This document shows, piece after piece, positions 41,001-49,012 of a stretch of DNA of 64,000 bases. Every line of letters begins with the position of its first letter. Positions within the stretch are counted from its first letter, which is position 1. Source of the DNA: Bacteroidota bacterium. GTDB taxonomy: Bacteria; Bacteroidota; Bacteroidia; Cytophagales; Cyclobacteriaceae. The translations under genes were made by a program, and so were the position numbers. The stretch is from contig JAFDYX010000019.1 of the NCBI GenBank assembly GCA_018267215.1, positions 110,333 to 174,332 on the forward strand, given 5' to 3'. The notes beneath the pieces are model-generated. The model was not told the DNA's origin, ran no database searches, and worked only from the letters and a program-made list of their open reading frames with translations.

Positions 41001-41870
41001 ATGAAGAACAGATCCGTTGCCCGATTGCTCTATGCGCATCAGATGGATATGGGCGGTATGCCCATTCGTCAGCCATTGCCTACCCAGCAGGTAGAACAGA
41101 TTGATCCTTTTCTTCTGTTGCATCATGCCAATATTAAAGTACCCACCCACATCAACCCCGACCATGCCGGAGTGGGCCCGCATCCGCACCGTGGGTTTTC
41201 GCCTGTTACATTTATTTTTCAGGGCGGTGTGCACCACCGCGACAGCCGGGGGCACGACAGCGTAGTGTATGCAGGCGGAGCCCAGTGGATGAATGCCGGC
41301 ATGGGCATGATCCACAGCGAGCGCCCTCCGCAAGACATCCATGAAAAAGGTGGAAGGCAAGAGATCATCCAGTTGTGGATTAACACACCACAAAAAAATA
41401 AAATGGATCAACCTGCTTACTTTGCCGTGCAAGCAGAAGAAGTTCCTACTACTACAAGCGATGACAGGAAAGTAACCGTCAATGTTTTTTCAGGAGACTT
41501 GGTGGGGTTGCATGGACTAGTGCCCTCGCAGACGATTGTCAATGCGGCTACGCTCAGCCTTGTTAAGGACGGAAAAATATCTGTTCCGCTGCCACCACAC
41601 CACAATGCATTTATTTATTTGCTGGATGGCGAACTGAACATCGAGGGATATGGGCTGGCAGAAGCACTACACTTGGTTCATTTTAAAAATGATGGCGATG
41701 GCATTTCGTTCAGTGCCCGAAAAGATACCCGCGTTTTATTGCTGAGCGGTGAGCCCTTGAACGAAAAGGTAGTATCGTATGGCCCTTTCGTGATGAACAA
41801 TCAAACACAAATTATGGAAGCTATGCGCGATTACCAGATGGGAAAGATGGGCGTACTCATTGAAGAGTGA
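41001..41870 (+). CDS. Pirin family protein 2
   Basis: A 289-residue pirin, longer than its upstream neighbour and clearly different in sequence. Metal-site segments: GPHPHRGFSPVTFIFQGG (His-x-His), VHHRDSRGHDS and GMGMIHSERPP. C-terminal cupin with LLLSGEPLNEKVVSYGPFVM is typical of the YhhW/YhaK-type pirins. Being tandem with pirin 1 it probably arose by an old duplication or by recruitment, and they share one transcript. Confidence 0.9.
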   Translation: MKNRSVARLLYAHQMDMGGMPIRQPLPTQQVEQIDPFLLLHHANIKVPTHINPDHAGVGPHPHRGFSPVTFIFQGGVHHRDSRGHDSVVYAGGAQWMNAGMGMIHSERPPQDIHEKGGRQEIIQLWINTPQKNKMDQPAYFAVQAEEVPTTTSDDRKVTVNVFSGDLVGLHGLVPSQTIVNAATLSLVKDGKISVPLPPHHNAFIYLLDGELNIEGYGLAEALHLVHFKNDGDGISFSARKDTRVLLLSGEPLNEKVVSYGPFVMNNQTQIMEAMRDYQMGKMGVLIEE

Positions 41871-41903
41871 TCAGAAAAGAATGTAAGTAGAAAGTACTCC
41901 CGG

Positions 41904-42584
41904 CTATTTCAGGTTGGCCAGGTCTCTTACCAAAATTTTTTTTCTGTCGAAGTTGATCAGGTTTTTTTCTTTCAGCTCGTTAAGGACGGTCGTTACCGTT
42001 TGCCGGCTGGTGCCCGTCAGGGAGGCGATGTCTTTATGTGTAAGTTGGGTGGGCACCATCGTTTCTAAGCCCACTTTTTTCCCTTTCCACGATGCCGAGT
42101 CTTTGATGAACTCGATAATGCGGGTGCGGGCGTCTTTAAATACCAGCAACTCTAATTTCCGTTCCAACTTCATCAGCCGCAGCCCCACCAACTTCAGCAT
42201 TTTAAAACTGAGGGTATGGTTTTGGTACATCAATTCTTTCAGATCATCTAAACTTAACGGGCACACGGTGGTAGTGTCGTTCATAGCTTGAGCATAATCC
42301 CTGCGTTTTTCTTCACCGGCCAGTGCGAGTTCGCCAAAAATTTCGCCCATGCCCAGTATGGCCGTTACCACTTCCTGCCCGTCATCTAAATAATGACCGA
42401 TGCGCACGCGGCCATTGGCTATCATGTAAATGGTTTGAGCCGGCTCATCCGGAAAATAAATGTATTGGTCTTTTTTGTAATAGTTAAACGAATGGCGCTC
42501 GGCCATTGCCTTTACCTTGTGCGGGCACAGAATGTCGTAGAGGTCAACACTTTCAAAATACCATAACGCGGAAGCAGACGACAT
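41904..42584 (-). CDS. Crp/Fnr-family transcriptional regulator
   Basis: A 226-residue regulator. Cyclic-nucleotide-binding-type jelly roll at about 35-135 (IYFPDEPAQTIYMIANGRVR, EIFGELALAG) and C-terminal winged helix with DIASLTGTSRQTVTTVLNEL (about 180-205). No obvious cysteine cluster for an FNR-type Fe-S sensor is present near the N-terminus, so it is more like the Crp group. It is divergent from the SCO1 gene and may control it. The gap 42585-42840 shows no gene. Confidence 0.88.
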   Translation of the reverse strand: MSSASALWYFESVDLYDILCPHKVKAMAERHSFNYYKKDQYIYFPDEPAQTIYMIANGRVRIGHYLDDGQEVVTAILGMGEIFGELALAGEEKRRDYAQAMNDTTTVCPLSLDDLKELMYQNHTLSFKMLKLVGLRLMKLERKLELLVFKDARTRIIEFIKDSASWKGKKVGLETMVPTQLTHKDIASLTGTSRQTVTTVLNELKEKNLINFDRKKILVRDLANLK

Positions 42585-42840
42585 CTTAACAAATTTCTGC
42601 TAAGTTAAAATAAATTTTTCTGTCGTTTTTTTGATGCGATGACATGAGAAGACATTAATTTTTGATTAAAACGATCAACAGCATGAATTGTTTTTTTACG
42701 GACAGTGTTTTCATCAACATAGAAAGAACAAGGAAGCAAATTGCCTGCGCTCAGCTAAAAAAATTATCGGGTAATGGTAAACTTGCCGAAATGTTTTTGT
42801 TGTTTTGAAAAAGTTATCTGCCAACGATTATTCTGAGTTT

Positions 42841-43494
42841 ATGAAGATGAAAAGATTTTTTTTAAAAAATATTTCAATGGCTTTCTATCGGCCTGCTATC
42901 ATTTGTATTTGTGCAGTCGGTATATTGATGGCGGCCGGCTGTGCGCAAAAGCGCCAACTCCCGATTTACGGCTCGCATACATTTAATGGAAAAGATACCG
43001 TGTACCACACCATTGCCCCGTTTCAGTTTACCGACCAGGATGGAGCTGCCGTTACCAATGCTACCTTCAAAGATAAAATTTATGTAACCGATTTTTTCTT
43101 TACCTCGTGCCGTACCATTTGCCCGATTATGAAAACCCAAATGCTGCGTGTGTATGAAGCTACGAAGAATATGCCCGATGTGCTGATTCTTTCGCACACC
43201 ATAGACCCCGAATATGATACCGTGGCGCTGCTGCACGATTACGCCAACCGCTTGGGCGTGGAGTCTGCCCGCTGGCATTTTGTTACGGGCGTTAGAGATT
43301 CTATTTATAAAATAGCACAGACAAGTTATTTTACCGCTGCCCTACAAGACAAGACCGAACCCGATGGCTTTATTCACAGCGGGGCATTTATGCTGATTGA
43401 TAAAAAAAGCCGCATTCGCGGAAAGTATGACGGCACAAAAAAAGAAGATGTAAATCGGCTGATTGGCGATATCAAAATATTACGACAAGAGTAA
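42841..43494 (+). CDS. SCO1/SenC family lipoprotein
   Basis: About 217 residues from an ATG at 42841 (a TTG at 42805 would extend the cytosolic end). Predicted lipoprotein: hydrophobic core then lipobox ILMAAGC. The thioredoxin-like SCO fold carries the copper-binding C-x3-C in FFTSCRTICPIM and the conserved later His in FIHSGAFMLI. SCO proteins deliver copper to cytochrome oxidase. It is directly followed by a cytochrome c, which fits a respiratory role. Confidence 0.9.
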   Translation: MKMKRFFLKNISMAFYRPAIICICAVGILMAAGCAQKRQLPIYGSHTFNGKDTVYHTIAPFQFTDQDGAAVTNATFKDKIYVTDFFFTSCRTICPIMKTQMLRVYEATKNMPDVLILSHTIDPEYDTVALLHDYANRLGVESARWHFVTGVRDSIYKIAQTSYFTAALQDKTEPDGFIHSGAFMLIDKKSRIRGKYDGTKKEDVNRLIGDIKILRQE

Positions 43495-43531
43495 GGTGCA
43501 GACATCCGTACTTTTCAAGTTGGCGATAATC

Positions 43532-43969
43532 ATGAAATCAACCAGTTTCAAATTTTTAATGTATCGGCTAAGCGGAATAGTTTGTCTGTTGTTATTTTTT
43601 TCCTGCTCACCACAAGACAAAAAATTTAGACAGTATTATACGCAAGGTCAGATGCTTTATGAAAAACATTGCAGCAACTGCCACCAACAAGACGGGCAAG
43701 GGCTGAGACGGCTATATCCGCCATTGGCCAAAAGCGATTTCCTGAAAAATAATTTTAACCCGTTCATTTGCACCATGAAATACGGCACATCGGGCAGCAT
43801 TGTAGTCAACGGAGTTGAGTTCAACAAGCTGATGCCCGGGGTGCCATCGCTTACAGAATTAGAGTTGGCCGAGTTAGCCACCTACATCACCAACTCGTGG
43901 GGCGAGCAAGGAGGAATAGTAACCATCGAACAAGTTTCTCAAGCCCTGTCAGGATGTGCCCCTCAATAA
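43532..43969 (+). CDS. Monoheme cytochrome c lipoprotein
   Basis: 145 residues from the ATG at 43532, which follows the SCO1 stop (43494) and avoids an overlap. A lipobox F-F-S-C ends the hydrophobic N-terminus. One heme-c site C-S-N-C-H lies near residue 51; the axial Met is probably in KLMPGVPSL. It is a small class I cytochrome c of the kind that passes electrons to terminal oxidases. It shares a transcript with the SCO1 gene. Confidence 0.9.
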   Translation: MKSTSFKFLMYRLSGIVCLLLFFSCSPQDKKFRQYYTQGQMLYEKHCSNCHQQDGQGLRRLYPPLAKSDFLKNNFNPFICTMKYGTSGSIVVNGVEFNKLMPGVPSLTELELAELATYITNSWGEQGGIVTIEQVSQALSGCAPQ

Positions 43970-44024
43970 TCGGCCGGTTAAATTTTTATTTATTGCCGCT
44001 TTGCTTTAGTTTAACGGTTGGTTT

Positions 44025-45086
44025 ATGCAGCTAAAGCGCCCCAATTACCGCAGAGTACTCATCTCATCGCTCATTTTCACCATAGTTTATGGAGGGCTGC
44101 TTACCCTCTTGCTGTGGGTAGAAGAAGATAGGGCCGGCAGCAAAATCAACACTACGCAAGATGCCATGTGGTACCTGGTGGAAACGCTCACCACCGTAGG
44201 CTATGGCGATGCGCTACCGGTAACCTACTGGGGGCGTATGATCGGTTTTGTGTTTCTGCTTTCCAGCTTGGGCGTATATGGTTTTATTATCGGACAGATT
44301 GCAAATTTTATGAGCACACTCAAAGAAGAGAAGGCACTGGGCCTGAATGGCACCAACTTCAAACATCACGTAGTGATTATCGGCTGGAATGACTTCGGCC
44401 AGTCTGTTATCGGCCACTTGGTTGGTGCCGGGCGGCAGGTGGCGGTAATCACCAAAGACCGCACCCACATAGACATGATCCGTGAATACTATACGCCCGA
44501 AAAAGTATTTACGCTCTACTCTGACTACAATAATTTTGAGCAGCTCGAAAAAGCCAACATCCGCCACGCCACCATTGTATTTGTAAACCTGAACGATGAC
44601 ACCGAAAAGCTGGTGTATATCATTAACATCAAAAAACATTTTCAAAATCTGAATTATGTTGTTACGCTCGACAACGGCAACCTGAAAAGCACCTTTGAGC
44701 ATGCCGGGGTAACGTACACCATTTCTAAAAACGAAATCTCCTCCAAGTTGCTGGCCAGCTATATCTACGAACCCGATGTGGCCTATTTCAGCGAAGAACT
44801 GATGGCTTATGCCCACCAAGAAGATGAGTACGACATGAAGCAATTTTTAGTGAAGCCGGAAAACGCATTTGCCAACACTCCGTATGATAAGGCCTTCTTC
44901 GAATTGAAAAAAGACTATAATGTTGTGCTGCTCGGTTTGGTAAAAACCACTAATGGTCAGCGCAAGTTGTTGAAAAATCCCGAAGGCAGTATCCGGATTG
45001 AAGCAGGCGATTACCTGTTGCTGATGATGGATGGAAAGGGGAGAAACCGCTTGGCCCATCTATTCAAATTGGAAGAAGGTATCTGA
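44025..45086 (+). CDS. Potassium channel with RCK (TrkA) domain
   Basis: A 353-residue channel. Two membrane helices (about 9-31 and 70-95) flank the selectivity filter TTVGYGD near residue 57. A cytosolic RCK-N domain follows (HHVVIIGWNDFGQSVIGHLV, residues 112-131) and a TrkA-C-like C-terminus (about 270-350). This is the MthK/BK-type layout, gated by ligand binding to the RCK ring. The nearby upstream genes are respiratory, but no co-regulation is visible. Confidence 0.92.
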   Translation: MQLKRPNYRRVLISSLIFTIVYGGLLTLLLWVEEDRAGSKINTTQDAMWYLVETLTTVGYGDALPVTYWGRMIGFVFLLSSLGVYGFIIGQIANFMSTLKEEKALGLNGTNFKHHVVIIGWNDFGQSVIGHLVGAGRQVAVITKDRTHIDMIREYYTPEKVFTLYSDYNNFEQLEKANIRHATIVFVNLNDDTEKLVYIINIKKHFQNLNYVVTLDNGNLKSTFEHAGVTYTISKNEISSKLLASYIYEPDVAYFSEELMAYAHQEDEYDMKQFLVKPENAFANTPYDKAFFELKKDYNVVLLGLVKTTNGQRKLLKNPEGSIRIEAGDYLLLMMDGKGRNRLAHLFKLEEGI

Positions 45087-45106
45087 GGAAGTGAACAAAA
45101 CATTTT

Positions 45107-46026
45107 GTTAGCGGTCAGGCTAAAAAGAAAGCACGATTAAACTAACGTATAAAAAGCATACATAAATAACTATGGAAACAAAATTTCTGATAACAAAAAA
45201 CTCTAAACAAAACACTATTATTTACGCTGCATTTCTGATAATTGCAGTGATCGGCATTTTATATGGAAATGAAATTAAAAATAATTTTACTTTCCTCAGA
45301 CTTTGGGATTACAAGAATATACTTATTCTATTTTTGGGTATCCCTTTTTTATTTCTTCAATCAAAAGCAAATCTTCCCAATTTCGTAGAAGAAAGTATTT
45401 ACAATAAGCAAAGATTTTTGAAGCCTTTTCTAATTGGTACTTTATTTGGAATACTTGATGTAATTATAATAAAAATTATAATGCACCCAGAGCCCTATAC
45501 AGAATTACCTCCGTTTTTACAACCATTCCCATATTCATTTTTTTTATATTTTTCTGGTGCTTTTGAAATAGAAGTTTTTTATAGACTAATCCCGTTAACG
45601 CTAATTCTACTTTTAGGTAAATGGTTCGCAAGTGGTAAATATTTTAATATTTTTTTATGGACAGCCATCGTTTTAACTTCAGTAAGAGAGCCAATAGAAC
45701 AATTTCCTAATGGGGAATTATGGTTTGTTATTTATGCTTTATTAACAGGTTTCTTGATGAACTTTTTACAAGCAATCTATTTCAAAAATGCTGGGTTTTT
45801 AGCTTCTATCACATTAAGACTTGGACACTATCTATTTTGGCATATTTTGTTGGGTTTCTATGTTCAATATTTTGAATTACAATGAAGCCCGAACCGCTAA
45901 CAGCCGTTTTGCAAAAGCGGGGGTTTCGTGCTTCTATGAAAGTGAAGTGCTAAATTCAAGCTTTGTGCATCTAATGAAGTTTAGTGCTAAAAATCCCCGC
46001 CTTCGCAAAGCCGCAAAACGTTGAAT
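45107..46026 (+). mobile_element. Cassette-like unit: membrane-protein gene with attC-like tail
   Basis: A unit that starts with GTTAGCGG (45107) and ends with CGTTGAATG (46019). It carries one AT-rich gene and a 132-bp structured tail from CGCTAAC (45895) to GTTGAAT (46026). The tail has long imperfect inverted arms (GTTTTGC...GCGGGG against the complement of CCCCGC...GCAAAACG), which resembles an integron attC site. No integrase is in the window. Interpretation as a captured cassette is inference. Confidence 0.45.
45172..45885 (+). CDS. AT-rich integral membrane protein, possibly CPBP/CAAX-protease-like
   Basis: A 237-residue protein with about six hydrophobic segments. Residues near 138-146 (FEIEVFYRLIP) resemble the E-E-x-x-x-R motif of CPBP (glutamic CAAX-type) proteases in degenerate form, and a late LGHYLFWHILL could supply the second-motif His. 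Strongly AT-rich with few GC codons, unlike its neighbours, and directly followed by the attC-like tail. Family assignment is tentative. Confidence 0.6.
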   Translation: METKFLITKNSKQNTIIYAAFLIIAVIGILYGNEIKNNFTFLRLWDYKNILILFLGIPFLFLQSKANLPNFVEESIYNKQRFLKPFLIGTLFGILDVIIIKIIMHPEPYTELPPFLQPFPYSFFLYFSGAFEIEVFYRLIPLTLILLLGKWFASGKYFNIFLWTAIVLTSVREPIEQFPNGELWFVIYALLTGFLMNFLQAIYFKNAGFLASITLRLGHYLFWHILLGFYVQYFELQ

Positions 46027-46041
46027 GTTATTTAAGGGGTG

Positions 46042-47880
46042 CTAACCTTTCTGGCCTTTTATTTTCTCTGCATTTTTCTTCCCCACTACTTCCGCTAACT
46101 CGGCCAACGTAGCTTCGTTTATTTTTTTTACAGATTTAAAATGCGCCAGTAACTTATCTACAGTCTTAGTGCCAATGCCGGCCACGTCTTCCAGCTCTGT
46201 GTGAAAAGTATTTTTACTTCGCTTCAACCGGTGAAAGGTAATCGCAAAGCGGTGAGCTTCATCGCGTATCTGCTGGATGAGCAAAAGCCCGGGCGATTTT
46301 TTGCTGATCAGCAACGGCAGCGGGTCGTCCGGGTAATAAATTTCTTCCAGTCTTTTGGCAATACCCACGATAGGGATTTTTCCGTACAACCCAAGTTCTT
46401 TCAGCGCTTCGCACGCATGGCTCAGCTGCCCCTTGCCACCATCTACAATGATCAGGCTGGGAAACTCGCCCTGCTCTTCCATGATCCGTTGATACCTGCG
46501 GGTAACAACTTCTTTCATGGAGGCAAAATCGTCAGGGCCTGTAACAGTTTTGATGTTGAAATGCCGATAACCTTTTTTGTCGGGCTTGCCATCTACAAAG
46601 CGCACCATGCTGGCCACGGGTGAGGTGCCCTGAAAATTAGAATTATCAAAACACTCGATGACTTTGGGTAGCTGCAGCAAGCGCAGGTTTTCCTGTAGAA
46701 TGGCCAGCACCTCGTTCTTCTTTGTCTGGCGCGATTCTTTTTCGATTTCTTTTTCTTTTTTCAGATACAAAGCGTTCTTCAGCGACAGGTCAACCAACTT
46801 CTTTTTGTCGCCAATCTGTGGAACTACATTTTCAAAATCGTCTGACTGAAGCGACAATGGCAGATTGGTAAAAACTAACGGAGTTCCTGGGTAAGTAGTG
46901 CGCAGATCGGCCACGGTCATATTCAGGATATCCTGATCGCTCTCGTCTAATTTTTTTTTGACTTCAATATTCTTCGAAAAAATAATAGCGCCTTCTTTGA
47001 CCCGTAGATAGTTTAAAAAAGCGCCCGTGGGCGAGCTGGTAATCGTTACCACATCAATATTGGTAAGCTTAGGGTTTACCACCAGCGATTTAGATTGAAA
47101 TTTTTCGAGCAGGTCTAACTTGTGCTTGTAGGCGGCAGCTTTTTCAAATTCCATTTTGGCGGCCGCTTCCGTCATCTGCGAAGTAAAGACTTCTTCCACC
47201 ACACGAAGGTCGCCCTTCAGTATGTTGCGCACTTGCGCAATGTCTTCCAGATAATCGGCTTCGCTTTGCAATCCTTCGCACGGGCCTTTGCAGTTGCCGA
47301 TGTGGTACTCCAAACAAACTTTAAATTTTTTCTGTTCTATATTTTCGGGAGACAACACCAAATTGCAGGTGCGGATGGAGTATAGTTGCCTGACTAACTC
47401 AAGCACACTTTTCATAGCCATAACGCTGCTGTAGGGGCCGAAGTATTCGCCTTGTTTGGGGTTGAACTTGCGGGTGTAGATGATCCGCGGGAAACGTTCT
47501 TTTAATATACAGAGGTAGGGAAATGTTTTATCGTCTTTTAACAGGATGTTATACTTGGGCTGGTTTTGTTTGATGAGGTTGTTCTCAAGCAGCAGGGCAT
47601 CAAACTCATGATTGGCCAGCGTAAATTCGATACGGGCAATTTCAGAAACCAGCTTTTCAGTTTTGCGGTTATAGGGCGACTGCCTGTTGAAGTAGCTGCT
47701 CACTCTTTTTTTCAGGCTCTTGGCTTTGCCCACATAAATCAGTATGTCTTCTTTATTATAGTAGCGATACACACCGGGCGAATCGGGCAGCAGGGCAAGG
47801 GTTTTTTTTAATGTGTCGGACGTAGTCACTTGTGCAAGTTCGGTATAAATCTGAATTTTATCTGACGAAATAGTTATCAA
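46042..47880 (-). CDS. uvrC: Excinuclease ABC subunit C
   Basis: A 612-residue UvrC of normal length. The GIY-YIG nuclease domain has SPGVYRYYNKEDILIYVGKA (residues about 32-52). The UVR motif is in EFEKAAAYKHKLDLL. The RNase-H-like endonuclease domain has ECFDNSNFQGTSPVASMV, and the C-terminal helix-hairpin-helix has LEDVAGIGTKTVDKLL. It makes both incisions in nucleotide excision repair. Clear assignment; start is the first ATG. Confidence 0.96.
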   Translation of the reverse strand: MITISSDKIQIYTELAQVTTSDTLKKTLALLPDSPGVYRYYNKEDILIYVGKAKSLKKRVSSYFNRQSPYNRKTEKLVSEIARIEFTLANHEFDALLLENNLIKQNQPKYNILLKDDKTFPYLCILKERFPRIIYTRKFNPKQGEYFGPYSSVMAMKSVLELVRQLYSIRTCNLVLSPENIEQKKFKVCLEYHIGNCKGPCEGLQSEADYLEDIAQVRNILKGDLRVVEEVFTSQMTEAAAKMEFEKAAAYKHKLDLLEKFQSKSLVVNPKLTNIDVVTITSSPTGAFLNYLRVKEGAIIFSKNIEVKKKLDESDQDILNMTVADLRTTYPGTPLVFTNLPLSLQSDDFENVVPQIGDKKKLVDLSLKNALYLKKEKEIEKESRQTKKNEVLAILQENLRLLQLPKVIECFDNSNFQGTSPVASMVRFVDGKPDKKGYRHFNIKTVTGPDDFASMKEVVTRRYQRIMEEQGEFPSLIIVDGGKGQLSHACEALKELGLYGKIPIVGIAKRLEEIYYPDDPLPLLISKKSPGLLLIQQIRDEAHRFAITFHRLKRSKNTFHTELEDVAGIGTKTVDKLLAHFKSVKKINEATLAELAEVVGKKNAEKIKGQKG

Positions 47881-47933
47881 CGAGTTGATAGGATTGCCGT
47901 TTTTCAGATATTTTTAGGTGCAGATTTCACCTC

Positions 47934-48983
47934 ATGAAAAATATTTTAATCATCCTATTGTTGTGGATGGCATGCCAAAGTTCTTTTGCGCAGGATGCTT
48001 ACCAGCCGGACAACGTTACTTTTTATTATAACATAAAATGGGAATTGACCACACCCGAAAAATCAACATACAAGCGCGTGGCGCAGTTTGACCTCTACAA
48101 CATGGTTTTTGACGGAGTGTACAAAGACTACGACAAAGCAGGCCGCCTGATAGGAGATGGCTATTATGACCACGGAAAATTAACAAGCTTTCAAACAGAA
48201 TATTTTGAATCGGGGGCGGTTAAACTCTCGGTTGAATACAATGGAAAAGACTTTACGATATGGCAACTGGCGAAAAATGATGTGAACCAAAATGAACTGG
48301 CTATAGCCCGCGGCACAGGCACGTTTACGATGGAATATTTTTATTTCTTCGATTGGAAACTCAAGCGGGGCATGATGACAGGAGAGTTTCGAAATGGCGA
48401 ACGATATGGCACGTGGGTGTACCTGGATGCCGCCAACAAAATAACCGATAGAGAAGTGTATGCTAACGGAAAATTGTTGTCGCATGTTTTTTTTCAGGGA
48501 GATGATTCAGTGGCAGTACCCGCTAAAAAAGAAATTATTTTGTCTGTGAGGTTGCTCTTTACCGAACTGCAGGCAATAGACTGGAATTCATACAGCAGTC
48601 TCAACCAATACATAGAAAGCCAAGTGCAATATCCCCCCGACTTTCAACGACCGATCAGTTACTCAGGAGGAATCAAGCGACTGTTGTTATTGCTGGCGCA
48701 GCAAGTTTCTGTGCCCGACAAAAACTTGGTGTTAGTCAGGCTGAAGATAGATGAGCATGGTATCATTCTTAAAAGTTCCGTGGCACGATCGGTGGATGAC
48801 GACACCGATGGCCGCGCCTTAAAGGCAATTGAAAACCATCGCCCTTATTTTCTTCCGCCCATCAAGGGAGGTAAACCCTACGCCACAACTGTGTACATAC
48901 CCATTGGCGGAGGAGATGAGTGGGTGGAGGCCATCCACAACATGCCTGTGGAGTGGTTTTTGGATGTCAATAATTTTTACTGA
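47934..48983 (+). CDS. Secreted protein with MORN-like (YwqK) repeats and TonB-like C-terminal segment
   Basis: A 349-residue exported protein with a signal peptide (LIILLLWMACQSSFAQ). Residues about 60-170 carry YwqK/MORN-variant repeats (D-K-A-G-R-L-I-G-D-G-Y-Y; F-R-N-G-E-R-Y-G-T-W). The C-terminal region (LVLVRLKIDEHGIILKSSV and ALKAIENHRPYFLPPIKGGK) resembles a TonB C-terminal domain fused in many Bacteroidota periplasmic proteins. Role unknown. Confidence 0.65.
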   Translation: MKNILIILLLWMACQSSFAQDAYQPDNVTFYYNIKWELTTPEKSTYKRVAQFDLYNMVFDGVYKDYDKAGRLIGDGYYDHGKLTSFQTEYFESGAVKLSVEYNGKDFTIWQLAKNDVNQNELAIARGTGTFTMEYFYFFDWKLKRGMMTGEFRNGERYGTWVYLDAANKITDREVYANGKLLSHVFFQGDDSVAVPAKKEIILSVRLLFTELQAIDWNSYSSLNQYIESQVQYPPDFQRPISYSGGIKRLLLLLAQQVSVPDKNLVLVRLKIDEHGIILKSSVARSVDDDTDGRALKAIENHRPYFLPPIKGGKPYATTVYIPIGGGDEWVEAIHNMPVEWFLDVNNFY

Positions 48984-49012
48984 TACAAATCCTCGTTTTT
49001 TTTTACAGGCAA

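Noticed and set aside
45821-46024. 67-residue frame across the attC-like tail
   Set aside because: Overlaps the end of the membrane-protein gene and is encoded by a structured repeat; better explained as non-coding.
45886-46026. Structured tail as a simple rho-independent terminator
   Set aside because: Arms are long and imperfect with about 130 bp span and no T run, unlike the other terminators in the window.
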